A stretch of 64,000 nt of DNA, taken from the NCBI GenBank assembly GCA_018136815.1, contig CM030936.1, positions 3,268,474 through 3,332,473 on the forward strand, in the 5' to 3' direction. Below the pieces are notes generated by a model. It ran no database searches and was not told where the DNA came from. It saw only the letters and a list, made by a program, of their open reading frames with translations. Source of the stretch: Isochrysis galbana. Taxonomy: Eukaryota > Haptophyta > Isochrysidales > Isochrysidaceae. Each line of letters starts with the position of its first letter. The first letter of the stretch is position 1. Made by a program: the position numbers and the translations under genes. Below, in pieces: positions 31,661-42,747 of this stretch.

Positions 31661-34244
31661 ATGGCGCCGAAGGCGTCGCGCGGCGCCAAGCCGTCTCGAG
31701 AAGGCGCCGGCGCGCGCGAGGCCGGCGGGAAGCGTGGGGCAGCCAGCTCCTCGGCGGCTCGTAAAAAGCCAAAGACCGACGACGAGCATGAAGAGCCGCC
31801 GCCGCAGCTTGACGACGAGCTAGGCGACGACCCTGCCCTCGACCAGCCTCCGATAGTGATCCACTTCGGCTCGACCTCACTCCGCATCGGGCTGGCGACG
31901 AGCGAGCTGCCGCTGGTGATGCCCAGCTGCATCGCATGGAAGTCATCGTCCGCCGCTACCGCGCGAAAGCACGAGCTCGAGCACCAGCAGCTCGAGCTGC
32001 TCGATGAGGTGGTGCAGCCGATTGCTCGAGCCCTCCGCATCGGAGTCGCACTGCTCGGAGATGCCTCGGCATCGGAGGTCGGCGTCCGCGCAGACTGCTC
32101 TAAAGAGGCCGTGTCAGCTGCAGCCGCAGAGTGGGCGGTGCTGCAGCAGGAGGATGAGCCGTTCGCTACTCATGCCCCCCCCCTCGAGGACGGTAGGGTG
32201 GCTGCTGTCAACGTAAACGGAGATGTGAGAACATTGGTGGGTGCGGCAGCGGAGGCAGCAGCACGCGCTGATCCTGCTGGGTGGGTTCTATTCTATCCCT
32301 TCCGCCGAGGTGCACTCTGTCGGCGTGCCTCGCCTGGAGTGCTGCGGGCAGCACTCGAGACCATCCTGCGATCCGCAATCGTAGGCGGCTGTGGTGTTGG
32401 TGGGTTAGGGGTCCACACCTCCGCCTTGGCCGATTCGTGCGCTGTCCTCGCTCTGCCTGATGGCTTTCCTCGGCGCGATGGCTCGGAACTTCTCGATGTC
32501 TTGCTTGGGGACATAGGCATGCGTGCGGCCATTGTACAAGAAGCGGCCACGCTTGCGTGCATTGGAGCTGGGCTTGCTTCTGCGTGTGTGGTGCATGTTG
32601 GTGCCTCGCGGACTGCTGTAGCTTGCATTGATGAGCTCATGCCTCTGCCTGGATGCCGGTGAGGGAGCGCGCCTTCCCGCCTGCGCTATTTTCAAATGAC
32701 TGCAGCCTGCTGCTGTTCCAAGGTAGCTGGAGGAGCATGCGGTGCATTTCACGTGCCCCGTTTCCATGATAATGCTCAGCCGCCTCTAGCATTTACCTCC
32801 CTCACTCCCCCTCTCCATAGGTGGAATTTGGCGTATGGTGGTGATGACCTTGACTCCTTTACTGCGGATCTTCTTGTGTTGTCCAATTTGGAACCCACCC
32901 TCCGCGGTCTTGCGAACGAAGAGGTCAAGCAGGACGAGCCAACCGTAGAAAAAACAGTCACTATGGCCGCTGCAGTTGCCCGGCTCCGTATAGCGCGAGC
33001 AGTGCGCGAGGCTTGCTGCCACTTGTCTCTTCATCGTGCGCACACGCCAAATCGAGTAGTGCTTTCATCTGGAGAACTTCGCATGGGGAAGTGCCTCTGC
33101 CGAGCTGGAGAGCCAGTCGTGAAAGGGACAGCAAGCGCCAAGCGCGTTGCGGTCCAGCTGGGCTCGCTTGCGTGCATCCCGCCGCTACTTTTGTTTTCAC
33201 CACAGGTGAGCATCCATGTGCATTCTTCGCTTGTATGATGTCGCCCCCCGTGGCCTTGAGCCTTGCGAGCACATCTGGGGCTCATCACACCTGGATTTCC
33301 TGCTCTATTCACACTTCATGCTCCCTCTGCTTTCTCAGATCTCTGCATTACTGCAAGCGCGCCGGGGTCACATAAATGCCACCACGAGTGAGCCACTGGG
33401 TGGTGATATCGATAGCAAATCGGTAATTCTGGGAATGCCGTCGGCCTTGACGGCAGCTCAGACAACGAACAAGGTTGCCGAGGGTGCAACTACTGGTACC
33501 TTTCCTGGATGTGGTGATGGCAATACGGACAGCGCGAGCGGCGTGCTAGGCGCTCCACTTGGGGACGGTACGCCTCTAACCGATTTCGGCGACTTGTGGG
33601 ACGACGACTTCCTCACGGAGTCAGCCGCACCAATGCGCGCGGCGCCGAGTGGGGCAACTAAATCATCTTCTACTGCGGAGGGTGGAGGCGGCGGGGATGC
33701 TGATGAAGAGGGACCCGAACCCGGTGGCAACCACAATGCAAGTAGCGGCAAGGTGACTACAGGAGGAGGCGTGGCGGCTGCAACAATAGCCTCCGGAGTA
33801 GCAGGTCCGGGCGGAGCACTCCCAGCTTTGACGTTGTTAGGGACGCGGCATCAATCCGGTTTAACTGCGGACGGAATGATAGCTTATGCGCCTTTGGATG
33901 AAGCCATCGTCAGGGCCGTCGAGAAAGGCCGAAGTACCGAGGTGAAGCGGCGACTCTACGGTTCCATCCTGTTGTTAGGAGGAGTGGCTCGCACCCCTGG
34001 ACTCAAGGAATACCTCGAATGGCGCCTCGCTAGTTGTTGGAAGCTCGCGCCCGATTCTACGGAAGGTATCGAGCGGGTGGAAGTTGCGCCGCTACCCGCA
34101 GGTGTGTCGCCCGAGACGCTCGTTTGGCGAGGCGGTGCCGTGTTGACTTCACTCGAAGGGGCGCGAGCCCAATGGGTCATGGCAAAGGAGTGGCGGCGCG
34201 TTGGTGTCATTGCGGCCCGGGCGGCTTGCGGCTTTTCGTGGTGA
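31661..34244 (+). CDS. Actin-related protein, Arp8-like
   Basis: Three exons: 31661-32658, 32821-33205 and 33339-34244, with GT-AG introns of 160 and 133 bp; 2289 nt, 762 aa. The N-terminus is Lys/Ala-rich (MAPKASRGAKPSREGAGARE), a possible nuclear signal. The actin fold starts with PIVIHFGSTSLRIGLATSE (phosphate-1 loop position), continues with DVLLGDIGMRAAIVQEAATL and CVVHVGASRTAVACIDELMP (phosphate-2 region), and ends with SILLLGGVARTPGLKEYLEW and AKEWRRVGV. The length, the extra N-terminus and the IHFGSTSLRIG start fit Arp8/Arp9 of INO80-type chromatin remodellers better than cytoplasmic actin. An acidic, Gly/Ala-rich insert of about 150 residues (TDFGDLWDDDFLTESAAP onward) separates the last two actin segments. 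Assignment to the actin superfamily is firm; the exact subfamily is inferred. Confidence 0.75.
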
Positions 34245-34552
34245 GAGGAGTGGTCATGGGACAAACCTGTCGATGTTTTTGGCTGGCATAGCGTTGTTGA
34301 CGGTGCAAGTTGAGGTGTGGGCGTTGGGGAAGGACACTTGAGAGCCCAAGAGGCACTATAGGGGAGGATGGAAAGAGATTGCAACATTGCGCCATCATGC
34401 ATGCCATCGGAACAGCTTTGGGGCAGTCGGGGTGTCAGGGTGAAGACGAGCCGGGTTTGTGAAGTGGTGCACTCTATTGCGTGACTGGTGTCGGGCGAAA
34501 GTGAGCGTCGAGGCTGCCCGTGCATGTGTGACGTGAAGAGAAGAGCGAAATG
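34245..34552. other. Intergenic stretch, nothing recognised
   Basis: 3' flank of the Arp8-like gene; no gene or repeat identified. Confidence 0.4.
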
Positions 34553-34690
34553 CAAAAAAAAACCTTTTAATTCTCGCCTCGCGCGTGGCTATGGGGATAA
34601 CTACTGTAGCCACGCCCATATCCCTTCCTCTCCCTCACTTCCCGCCTTGCGGCAACTCCCCTCGTGCTCTACTTAGGGGCCCAGGTTGCG
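34553..34690 (-). repeat. Solo LINE-tail copy
   Basis: AAAAACCTTTTAATTCTCGC through CTTGCGGCAACTCCCCTCGT and GTGCTCTACTTAGGGGC is the reverse complement of the LINE 3' tail at 20735-20880. It is either a strongly 5'-truncated LINE copy or a SINE using that tail. Confidence 0.75.
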
Positions 34691-35099
34691 GGGGGGGGCA
34701 ACGAGTCTCAGCCGGAGATCAAAAACCACATTTTATGATGCATCTCGGAACGGGCGCAAAGTGCACAATGGCATAATGGCATCGACAATGTACAATGTCA
34801 AGAAGTGGGCCAAACACCGTCCATTCGCCTATCTGGGTACTAGAAAGCACGCAAGACTTCACAATCAACTACGGTCCTCTCGTCCGTGAAGATGAACGGC
34901 CCTTACAGCTTACAGCTCTCGCCGCGAGCACGCTTCGAGAAATAGAAGACTGCGCCTCGAGGTACCTGCCACAAGGGACAAAGGTCCCCGTAGGCCCGTA
35001 GGCGTCCTGAGCCTCCCCCTCCTCATCTCTCCCTGTCGCCAGCCGCCCCTCTCCGCTCTCCGCCCGTTTGCCAACGCCAACGCAAAAGGGGCCCATTTC

Positions 35100-35470
35100 T
35101 CACCGCTCACCGCAATCCATCGGGGAGGAGTGCAAACCCCCCCCTCTCCCTCTCTCCACTCCTACCTATCACTACCCCTGCGGCGCGTCGCCATGCGGGG
35201 CGCGACAACCTGCTCTCAGAGGTCCTTTGGGGGCTCCTAGCTCCCAGCTCCCAGAGGCCCAGAGGGCCAGTTGGGGCAGCTCAGGGGGCAGTGGGGCAGT
35301 GGAGGTTGGGGCTCAGCCCCTGCCCCCTCTGCCTCTCCCACGCTCGACGCTCGCCTTGCTGGCCTTGGGTGCCTCCCAGACTCCCAGAGGCCTCTCTGCC
35401 TGACGACCAGGGATGGGGGGGAGGTCCGCTCGCCGCTCGAGCTCGAGGGTAGGCCCATTGGCCATTGCGT
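35100..35470 (-). repeat. S1-related fragment
   Basis: CTCAGGGGGCAGTGGGGCAG through CCCCCTCTGCCTCTCCCACG aligns with the S1 body at 19550-19600, and GACCAGGGATGGGGGGGAGG TC resembles the fragment left of the assembly gap at 49370. The fragment cuts into the 3' end of the minus-strand ORF next to it. Confidence 0.55.
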
Positions 35471-36463
35471 CAATGCATTTTCAGTATCCAGCATGGTACG
35501 TACCGTTTGCTTCCATGTGTCAGATGGGTCTAAAGGAAGATGACGTTTCACACGTTTTGTAGGTTGTGGTGCATTCACCTTGCGCTTTCGAGTTACTTGA
35601 GGTACTTGAGAAGGAGATGTCTGAGTGGGGGCGCTATACCCTTGCGCTAGGCATGGGCAGCGACGCCGCCTCAAGACATGTCCTCCCTCTTGTCTTGAGT
35701 CGAAATTATTGGTGCTTGAAAAAGAGGGCGAGGGGGGTTGTGCTTCTTGGGTTGTTGGTAGTTGGAAGAGGGAGTGGGAGAGGGAGTCAGGTATTGGAAG
35801 AGGGCCCAAAGGGCACTGAGTTGTAGGTGCTTGTGGCCCACAAGAGTGGGGTGAAAACGATAAGTGCAAGTGTATCAACATGGGTCTTGAGTTTGAGTTG
35901 AAATTTTTGGTGCTTGAAACAGAGGGTGAGGGGGTTCGTGCTGTTTGGGTTGGTTGTGGTGTGAAGGGGGAGTGGGAGAGGGAGTCTAGTGTTGAAAGAG
36001 GGCCCAAGGCAGGGTACTGAGCTGTAGATACTTGTGGCCCACAAGAGTGGGGTGAAGGAAACAAGTGTGTCAACATGTTGGGAAACAGAGGCATGGGGTG
36101 CTCTCCAGGGAAGATCGATGGTTGTGAAGTGCCCTCCCATGATGGGTGCACTGATGGTAGAGGTTTCCACCATGGGAAGGGCAGCTGAGCTGCCCTCCCA
36201 CATGAGGTGCTCTTGGGGTGGGAGGGTTTCCCACTGTTGGAGGGGGTCTCAAAGACCCCCTGCATGCTACGCAGAGCCATGGTGGCAACCTGTTCGGTGC
36301 CAGTGCTCGCCACCCCGCGCGCTTGCGCGGGTGTGGTTTGGATGGGCTGGATGGGCTTTGAGAGGGCTTTCTGACGAGCCGCCTCGGGCGGCATGGGGCG
36401 TCCCAGGTGGGGCGCGGTGGCGAGGGTCGCCTGGGGCTCGGGAGCGGTCGCGGCACGCTCCAT
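35237..36463 (-). CDS. Ser/Pro-rich hypothetical protein with internal repeat
   Basis: A 408-codon minus-strand frame. Residues around HSCGPQVSTAQYPALGPLST and HSCGPQAPTTQCPLGPLPIP are two copies of a 60-70 residue internal repeat, matching a DNA-level tandem duplication (about 35820 and 36030). A basic stretch TRKRKVNAPQPTKRVKRHLP resembles a nuclear or nucleic-acid-binding signal. The last 80 codons derive from the S1-related fragment, so the real protein probably ended near 35470. It may be a host low-complexity protein or a transposon gag-like ORF; no family is recognised. Confidence 0.35.
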   Translation of the reverse strand: MERAATAPEPQATLATAPHLGRPMPPEAARQKALSKPIQPIQTTPAQARGVASTGTEQVATMALRSMQGVFETPSNSGKPSHPKSTSCGRAAQLPFPWWKPLPSVHPSWEGTSQPSIFPGEHPMPLFPNMLTHLFPSPHSCGPQVSTAQYPALGPLSTLDSLSHSPFTPQPTQTARTPSPSVSSTKNFNSNSRPMLIHLHLSFSPHSCGPQAPTTQCPLGPLPIPDSLSHSLFQLPTTQEAQPPSPSFSSTNNFDSRQEGGHVLRRRRCPCLAQGYSAPTQTSPSQVPQVTRKRKVNAPQPTKRVKRHLPLDPSDTWKQTVRTMLDTENALTQWPMGLPSSSSGERTSPPSLVVRQRGLWESGRHPRPARRASSVGEAEGAGAEPQPPLPHCPLSCPNWPSGPLGAGS

Positions 36464-36596
36464 AGGTCAAACTATAACAATAGTTATGCGAGGCCCCCAT
36501 TGATTGACCCCCACTTATAAAAGTAGGTTGAGTGAGCGAGGGCGATAAGGAGGGCGATGTCGTTACGTCGTTAGGATATGCTTGGGGAGGATATGA

Positions 36597-36736
36597 TTTG
36601 AAAAACTTCTTAATATTCTCACTAGGCGCGCGGCTCTGGACGTATACCTCGTAGCCACGCCCGCTCCCCTTCACACTCCCTCCTCCTGCCTTGCGGCTCG
36701 TCCCCTCGCGCTCTAATGAGTAATTAGGGGCCTGGA
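36597..36736 (-). repeat. Solo LINE-tail copy
   Basis: AAACTTCTTAATATTCTCAC ... GTAGCCACGCCC ... CTTGCGGCTCGTCCCCTCGC ... AATTAGGGGCC matches the reverse complement of the LINE tail. Confidence 0.7.
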
Positions 36737-37242
36737 GTTACGGGGTTTCCGGTGACGGAGGCATGTATCGGCCCTCGATGGTCTAGTTCACACCTTCCTT
36801 CTGCACCATCGGGCGGCTGGGGAGGGTAGGATTAGCAGCAGTATTATTCTCCTGTGGATCAGCTCGCATTACAACATTAATTAGAATACACGACATCATA
36901 GATCAGCTAGCAGATAGCAACACTTTCCTATACAATTCTAGTCTAGGTGGGGCGTGCCAGCAAAAATCACGCCGGCACTCACTTACAAGCATTCGGCGCG
37001 GCAAGGAAGTTGGGAAACGCGAGGTACCGCGAAGCCAAAGGAGGAAGGAAGCCTTTGCCGCTTTGCAGCCAAGGATTAGGATTACTTGTCCAAATAGATC
37101 CAACAATATTCCATGCCGTCAAAGCGAGGGGTTTGGGGCGAGCCGCTCAAGTACTCGCATCGCTGGTGTGCGTCGGTGAGTCGTCCCACTGCAACTACTA
37201 GCCGCATGCCTGGCCCGTCTTTACGATCGCCTACACGAGGCC
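36737..37242. other. Intergenic stretch downstream of the helicase gene
   Basis: Short frames on both strands at 36903-37201 have no family motif. The right end is the 3' flank of the helicase gene. Confidence 0.4.
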
Positions 37243-38900
37243 TCAGCGACGCTTCTTTCGCTTTGCTGATTGATCAATCATCCGTTGCAGCTCTGGCTCG
37301 GCTTTGGCGTCTTCAGCCTCCGCGTCGCCCGCAAGCCGTTTACTACCCCTTCCCTTGTGCTCCTTACTTCGCATCTCCATGGCTGCGTGCCTTTGGGCTT
37401 CGGATACTCGCTCAAGTAGTAGCAACACCTCGTCCTGCCCAAGAGGAGGTGGCACCCCGTCATTCGATTAACTTCGCAAGGCACGCTAAATCGTGCACTA
37501 CACGGTAACCCTAATTGGCGGGTGCGGTCAGCGTCGGAATGTGCGCCCCAGGTGCATGCGAGCACCCGAGATCCTGGGCATGAAGAATCCACCCACCTGT
37601 GGGGCCGGGAACTCCTTCAGCTTCTCGCCAATCATGTGCTCAATTCTCTGATAGAACTCAACGTCATACTGCGTGACGATGGTGATTGCCCGACCGGAGC
37701 GCCCCGCACGCGCCGTGCGCCCAACGCGGTGGATGTAGTCCTTGGAATTCGCCGGGAGGTCGTAATTGATTACGAGGTCAACTGAGGGGATGTCGAGGCC
37801 CCTAGCGGCCACGTCTGTGGCAATGAGGATGGAGCGCTCGCCCGCCTTGAACTTGTTGAGCGCCGCGAGCCGCTTCGGCTGGGCGAGTTGGCCGTGAAGC
37901 GGTACTGCTCCAAAGCCGAGCGCGCGCAGCGTCAGCGCGATGCGCTGGGCATTGGCACAGGTGGAGACGAAGACGATCGCGGTGTTGCCCGCCAACTCGT
38001 TTAGGATGTAGGTGAGGTAAACGTCTTTGTGCTTCGACGGCAGGAAAATGTACTGCTGGATCAATGTGCGGACAGTTGCGTACTTTGAAGATACCTCGAC
38101 CTTCACTGGGTTCGTCAAAGAGGCACGCTGCAACTTCTTCACTTTGGATGTCATCGTGGCGGAGAATAGCAAGGTATTGCGCTCACGCGGGATGGCATGC
38201 AAGATTGTGTCGAGCTCTTTCTCGAAGTCCATGTTGAGGAGTTTATCGGCCTGCGACCAGCCAGTGGGAAGGGGGATCAGCTATGCGGAACGCTGCGGTG
38301 GCCGGCGGGTCGGGCAGACGACCGGCGCTGAGGATATGATGGTTTCCGACAAGACCACTGCTCGCCTCAACGTGCCCACAACCAACTGTTGCGCACCTCA
38401 TCGAGCACGAGGAAGCGCACATTCTTGACGGAGAAGCCGCGGGTGTTCTGGAGGTGATCTACTAGCCGTCCTGGCGTGCCAACCACCAGGTGGGGCCGCT
38501 TCGCCAAGATGATAGCCTGGCTGACCATGTCGACGCCGCCGACGACCACTGCGACTTTGACGCCGATCATGGAGCCGAGAGCCTCGAGCTGTTCTCCGAT
38601 TTGCAGAGCGAGCTCGCGCGTGGGCGAGACTATGAGTCCGAAGAGCGGCTGCGGGTTCTCCAGCAGCTGGTTGAGCACGGGCAGCCCGAAGGCCGCCGTC
38701 TTGCCTGAGCCGGTTTCTGCGAGTCCGATCACGTCGCGCCCTTGCAGCGCCCACGGGATAGCTTCGCACTGGATAGCAGAAGGCTTCTTGAAGCCCATCT
38801 TATGGCAGGCCTCGCAGAGCGGCGGCGCGAGGCCGAGATCCTCAAAGCTCTTCGGCGCGGCCTCGGCGGCGCCCTGCTGCTCGTCAAGCGGTGGGGCCAT
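37243..38900 (-). CDS. DDX47: DEAD-box ATP-dependent RNA helicase, DDX47/Rrp3 type
   Basis: Three exons: 38900-38397, 38250-37597 and 37434-37243, with GT-AG phase-0 introns of 146 and 162 bp; 449 aa, normal for the family. All motifs are present: Q motif [20 protein letters not shown] and PSAIQ, Walker [30 protein letters not shown] (split DE/AD by intron 1), [32 protein letters not shown] and [13 protein letters not shown]. The short C-terminal exon ([20 protein letters not shown] then a Lys/Arg tail) matches Rrp3/DDX47. The family acts in 18S pre-rRNA processing in the nucleolus. The start [10 protein letters not shown] is the first ATG before the Q motif; the frame upstream is Pro-rich and probably 5' UTR. 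Confidence 0.93.
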
Positions 38901-39445
38901 GGAATGGCAAGGGTGGACAATCGCGCAACAAGGGAGGGCGGGGGGGCAACGAGGGATGGGTGGGTGGGTGGGGATGGGCGGTGGGTGGGGGTGGGGGGTC
39001 GGGGGGGACGAGAGCCCGAGGGCCGGGCGGGCGCGCAGGGGCAGTGGACGTGCGGTGCGGGCGGGCGGGCCACGTAAACAGCCACACACTCGCCTTTTCG
39101 CCCGCACTCTCGCGCTCCCACACACAAAAAGCTCAAAAAAATCCTTCCTACTAGAGCTCTAGTACGAGTACTAGAAGTGGAGCTCTAGTACGTAGTTGGA
39201 TAGTAGTAGTTGGAATGAGGGGGCGATGGGGGCGCGCGGTCGGCTGGCTCCCTGAGCCCCTCCGGGGCCTGGCGGCCGCTGGAGGCGCGTTGAGGCGCTA
39301 CAAGTTACCCTTTAAAAAAATAGTCGAACTCGACCAGGAAACACGTTCCCTCGGGTGAAGGCGACCGGGGCGAAACACCTTGCAAAAACATGAACACACT
39401 GAAACAGCTAAAAATAACAAGATGGGTAAAGGCACCTGAATCAGG

Positions 39446-39627
39446 CCTAGATGGGAAATACGGTGCTGGGGCCTGCAAATACAGCCAAATGCATATGCAT
39501 TTGGCCTCTGGCCAAATATATTTCAAAAACATTCGAGGCCTACAACCCAGCACGCGCATGTATTCGGCCTCTGGCCAAATATATTTGCCAAATACGAAAT
39601 ACGGCAAATACGTATTTCCCATCTAGG
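39446..39627. mobile_element. hAT-like MITE, copy 3
   Basis: 182 bp with ends CCTAGATGGGAAATACGG and CGTATTTCCCATCTAGG and a perfect 8-bp target duplication GAATCAGG (39438-39445, 39628-39635). Confidence 0.88.
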
Positions 39628-39881
39628 GAATCAGGCGACGAAGAAGTTGATGTTCAAAATCGTTATATGTACTGTTGTCGGATGTATCTACACTCCTCCT
39701 CTATCTCTATGAGAGGACAAACGCCACCAGGTGATATATGTGCCCCCGCATAGAATATACGCATGATTGTGTGTGTAAGTTGCTGAGCTCTTGTTAGAGC
39801 TCGTTGGGTATAGGTAACCAACCTATACAAAAACAAGGCTGTATTAGATATAGGTAGGGTGCGCACAAATCATTTGATCAC

Positions 39882-40800
39882 TCACTTACTCCCCCCCCCC
39901 CCCCTTCTCCCCTCTACCTCTTCCCCCTCACTCATTGCCATACAACTCGTTGCCTTCCCCCTCACTGCTAGCCGACTCTTCCCCCTCCCCCTCACTACCA
40001 GCACAAGCCGACTCCTCCCCTTCAATCTCACTCTCAGATTCGCAGTCGGACAACTCCCCTCTCCAGTGTCCTCTCCCTCCCCCTCATAATTGGAGTCCAC
40101 CTCTCCGTCCTCGAACACCTCGTCAGGCTCCGAATTCTTGTTGGATGCAAGCATGGCCGCGACACCAACGTCGTCAGCTTGTCAGCTTCATCTTCTGCCG
40201 CCGTGGGATCGAGGAGGCCGTCGCCCTCATAGCCCGCACAAAGATCGATAACGTGTCCTTCATCATCCCTGAGGGTGGCTTCGCTAGCACCGATGTCATT
40301 TTGAATGTAGGTCGCGGACACATGCGGGAAGAGCTCCGTGAGCTTCCGCGCGGCTTCCATCTGCGAAGGGCGTTGCCAAGCCTGCAAGAGGGTGGTCTTC
40401 TCCCAGCAACGGCGGACCGACTCCTTCTGTGCATCCGTGTTCATGACGGCAACTATATCACCCAGCCACCTTACAAGGTTTGTCTTGCACATCTGAACAT
40501 CTGTAGGGAGGCGAATCTCAGACGGCTCTGACCCACCTTCGATCTGCTCTCGTGTGATGCGACAAGCCCAATGTGAGTACTTCGCGCGCAGTAGCCCCTT
40601 CATCTTCGCGATGATCCCAACGTCCATCGGCTGCGCGACAGGCGTGCAGGCTGCCGGCACATAGAGGAATCGAATCCATGGAAAAGTCGTTTTCACCCAC
40701 GCGGCTAGACGCTTGTCCAACCAGCCCCACCAACAATCTATGATGAGGACACACACCTCCGGCGAACACCGACGTCCGTTGGTCCGTCCAAGTATCCAAG
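39882..40800 (-). pseudogene. DDE-superfamily transposase fragment (pogo/DDE_1-like)
   Basis: The minus strand from about 40756 reads VLIIDCWWGWLDKRLAAWVK, FLYVPAACTPVAQPMDVGII and AKMKGLLRAKYSHW. These are the second and third acidic blocks of DDE_1 transposases, in which a xxD(N/C) strand is followed by P..T...QP(L/M)D. The N-terminal DNA-binding part and first catalytic Asp are missing upstream of 40800, where the frame breaks. Near 40150 the frame shifts again; the neighbouring frame continues with an acidic tail (PDEVFEDGEVDSNYEGEGED). It is a truncated, frameshifted relic. Confidence 0.65.
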
Positions 40801-41092
40801 TAGTGTTACTTTTGCGCCGTTAGGCACTGTGGCAAAAAAGGGGGGTCTGCCAGCCACCGGGCATGAAAAAGAAAAAGAACCCCGCTCCACCCCCTTCGTG
40901 CCTCGCGAGCTCCGACAGTCCCGCGTTCCGCTGTTTCTTCGCGAAAAGTGAAAATCAGTAGGGAGAACTCCAACTCCAAGAAAAATTCTGGTTTGACTTT
41001 GAGGGCGTTTTTCATGCTAGTGACCGCAGCGGGTACGCCACTTGATATAAGAGCATGTGTTCCTCAGCGAAAACCTTTGTAAAAAGGCCTTT

Positions 41093-42620
41093 TTAAGACA
41101 GTAAAATCAATGTCTCTTGTCCGACGGGTGCGTTCTCCAGTTGCACCGCCCTCTCGCCGTCGCTTCCGCGATTCCGCGCTTCCGCGCGAGGTTTGCCCCC
41201 CGACTCTGGTGCACCGGCACCGGCCTTGCACTTTCTATTAGTAAACGGCTTTTCCCCCCTCAATCCCTCAATTCCTCCGCGTGAGGTCTTCCCACGAGCA
41301 CGAAGAAAAAGTGTTGTGCGGCCGGTAGCCATCAGCCTCCCAACCCCAAGCTCATGCGCAGCGACCCCCTGAATGTGGCAGAGAGAGGCTGAGATCACAC
41401 AGCTGAAGCAAAGGGTGGATGGAGGAGCGAGCTGGAGGCCATCGTGCGCCGGCTCGAGACCGACAAAAAGCTGGGTGTCATCCGCAAATTGGCTTATCTT
41501 CAATTCCGCTCCGTTCATTAGTATTCCTTCAAAGCTTTCGTCGTTGTTGATCACTCTCGTTAGTGCTTCCGCCATTGGTAGGAACGCTAAGCGGTGACAG
41601 TGGGCAAGCTTGACCTTGGGGTACTCCGCTTGAAATGTTAAACGGGAAGCTCCTGCCCCCGTTCGTTTTGATATATCGTATCGGCTTGGCTTCCCAGCTC
41701 GTGAGCGCCTGGGCGTATCTCTTGAAGTCTTTTCCGAAATTTAGTTTGGTGAGTGCCAAGTGGTAAAATTCCCAGTGATTGCCAGTTGACTTTGTCGAAT
41801 GCTTTCTCCCAGTCTAGGGCGAGCAGTAGTCCGGGTTCTCCTGTTTCGTCAAGGTATGCCTGGGTTAGTTGGAGGAGGTGCGTGGCTTCTCCAATAAATA
41901 AGCCTCTTTGGGACGAAGCCCAGTTGGTCTTTGGATATTATAATACCTGTCACTGTTTTGAGTCTGTTGGTTAGAATTTTCGCCAAAATTTTGTAGTCGC
42001 TTTGCAGCAGCGTTATTATTGGCCTATCGCCTATAGTCTATAGTTTCTGGGGTCTCTCGTGTCCCCTTTTTTGTACAAAAGAATGATGTTTCCTTCTCTC
42101 ATTATTGTCGCACACAGGCGTCCTTTAGCTAGCGCTAAGTTTAGCATTCTTAATCTTAAGAAGTCGTGTTTTACAAGCTCTTCAATCAAAGCCTTTGTAG
42201 TATTAGTATTCCGCCGGCAGGGCGTCAGGTCCGGCTCTTTTGCCGGTGCCTATTTCTCTGATGGCCCTTTGTAGTTTGTAGTTTGTAGCTCCTCCATCGT
42301 GATGTGTGATGTCTCCCTCTGGTGAGTGTTTGTCGTGTATGTTCAGCTGGTCGGCTTCTAGTGCTTCCTTTAGTGCTGTGTGCTGTATCCATGGAGCACG
42401 CTCGCTCCTGGTAGAGGGCAAGTGGAGGTCGAGGACGGTCGAGATGTCGAGATCGAGCGATGCGAGATGCGAGATGCGAGATACGAGATACGAGCGTTCG
42501 GATCGACTCGCAGGGGACTTGCCCTTGCCCTTGACCAGACTTGCCCGCAAGTTTTTTCGCAATTTAGGTAGATCTGAGCATGCTGACAAGTTAGGTGAGA
42601 CCGAAGCAAGTAATCGCAAG
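41093..42620 (-). pseudogene. LINE reverse transcriptase, decayed
   Basis: RT blocks occur in order on the minus strand but in different frames: IREIGTGKRAGPDALPAEY (about 42265-42205), GNIILLYKKGDTRDPRNYR (about 42100), LLLALDWEKAFDKVNWQS (about 41830, catalytic Asp of motif A), SSGVPQGQACPLSPL (about 41630) and LKISQFADDTQLFVG (about 41490, the catalytic DD). At least three frame changes and several stops separate them, so it is dead. It is a non-LTR (LINE) RT because of the GKxAGPDxxPAE(Y/F) start and the FADD box. Confidence 0.8.
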
Positions 42621-42747
42621 TTAGGGTAAATGTCGTAGTGTCGTCTATCTATTAGAGGGCAGGGCAGGAGGTGGGAGGTGGAGGGAGGGAAGTAAGTATA
42701 AGGGCGGTGGTGTTACCGAAACTAGTACTACTACTAGTAGGTGTGTA

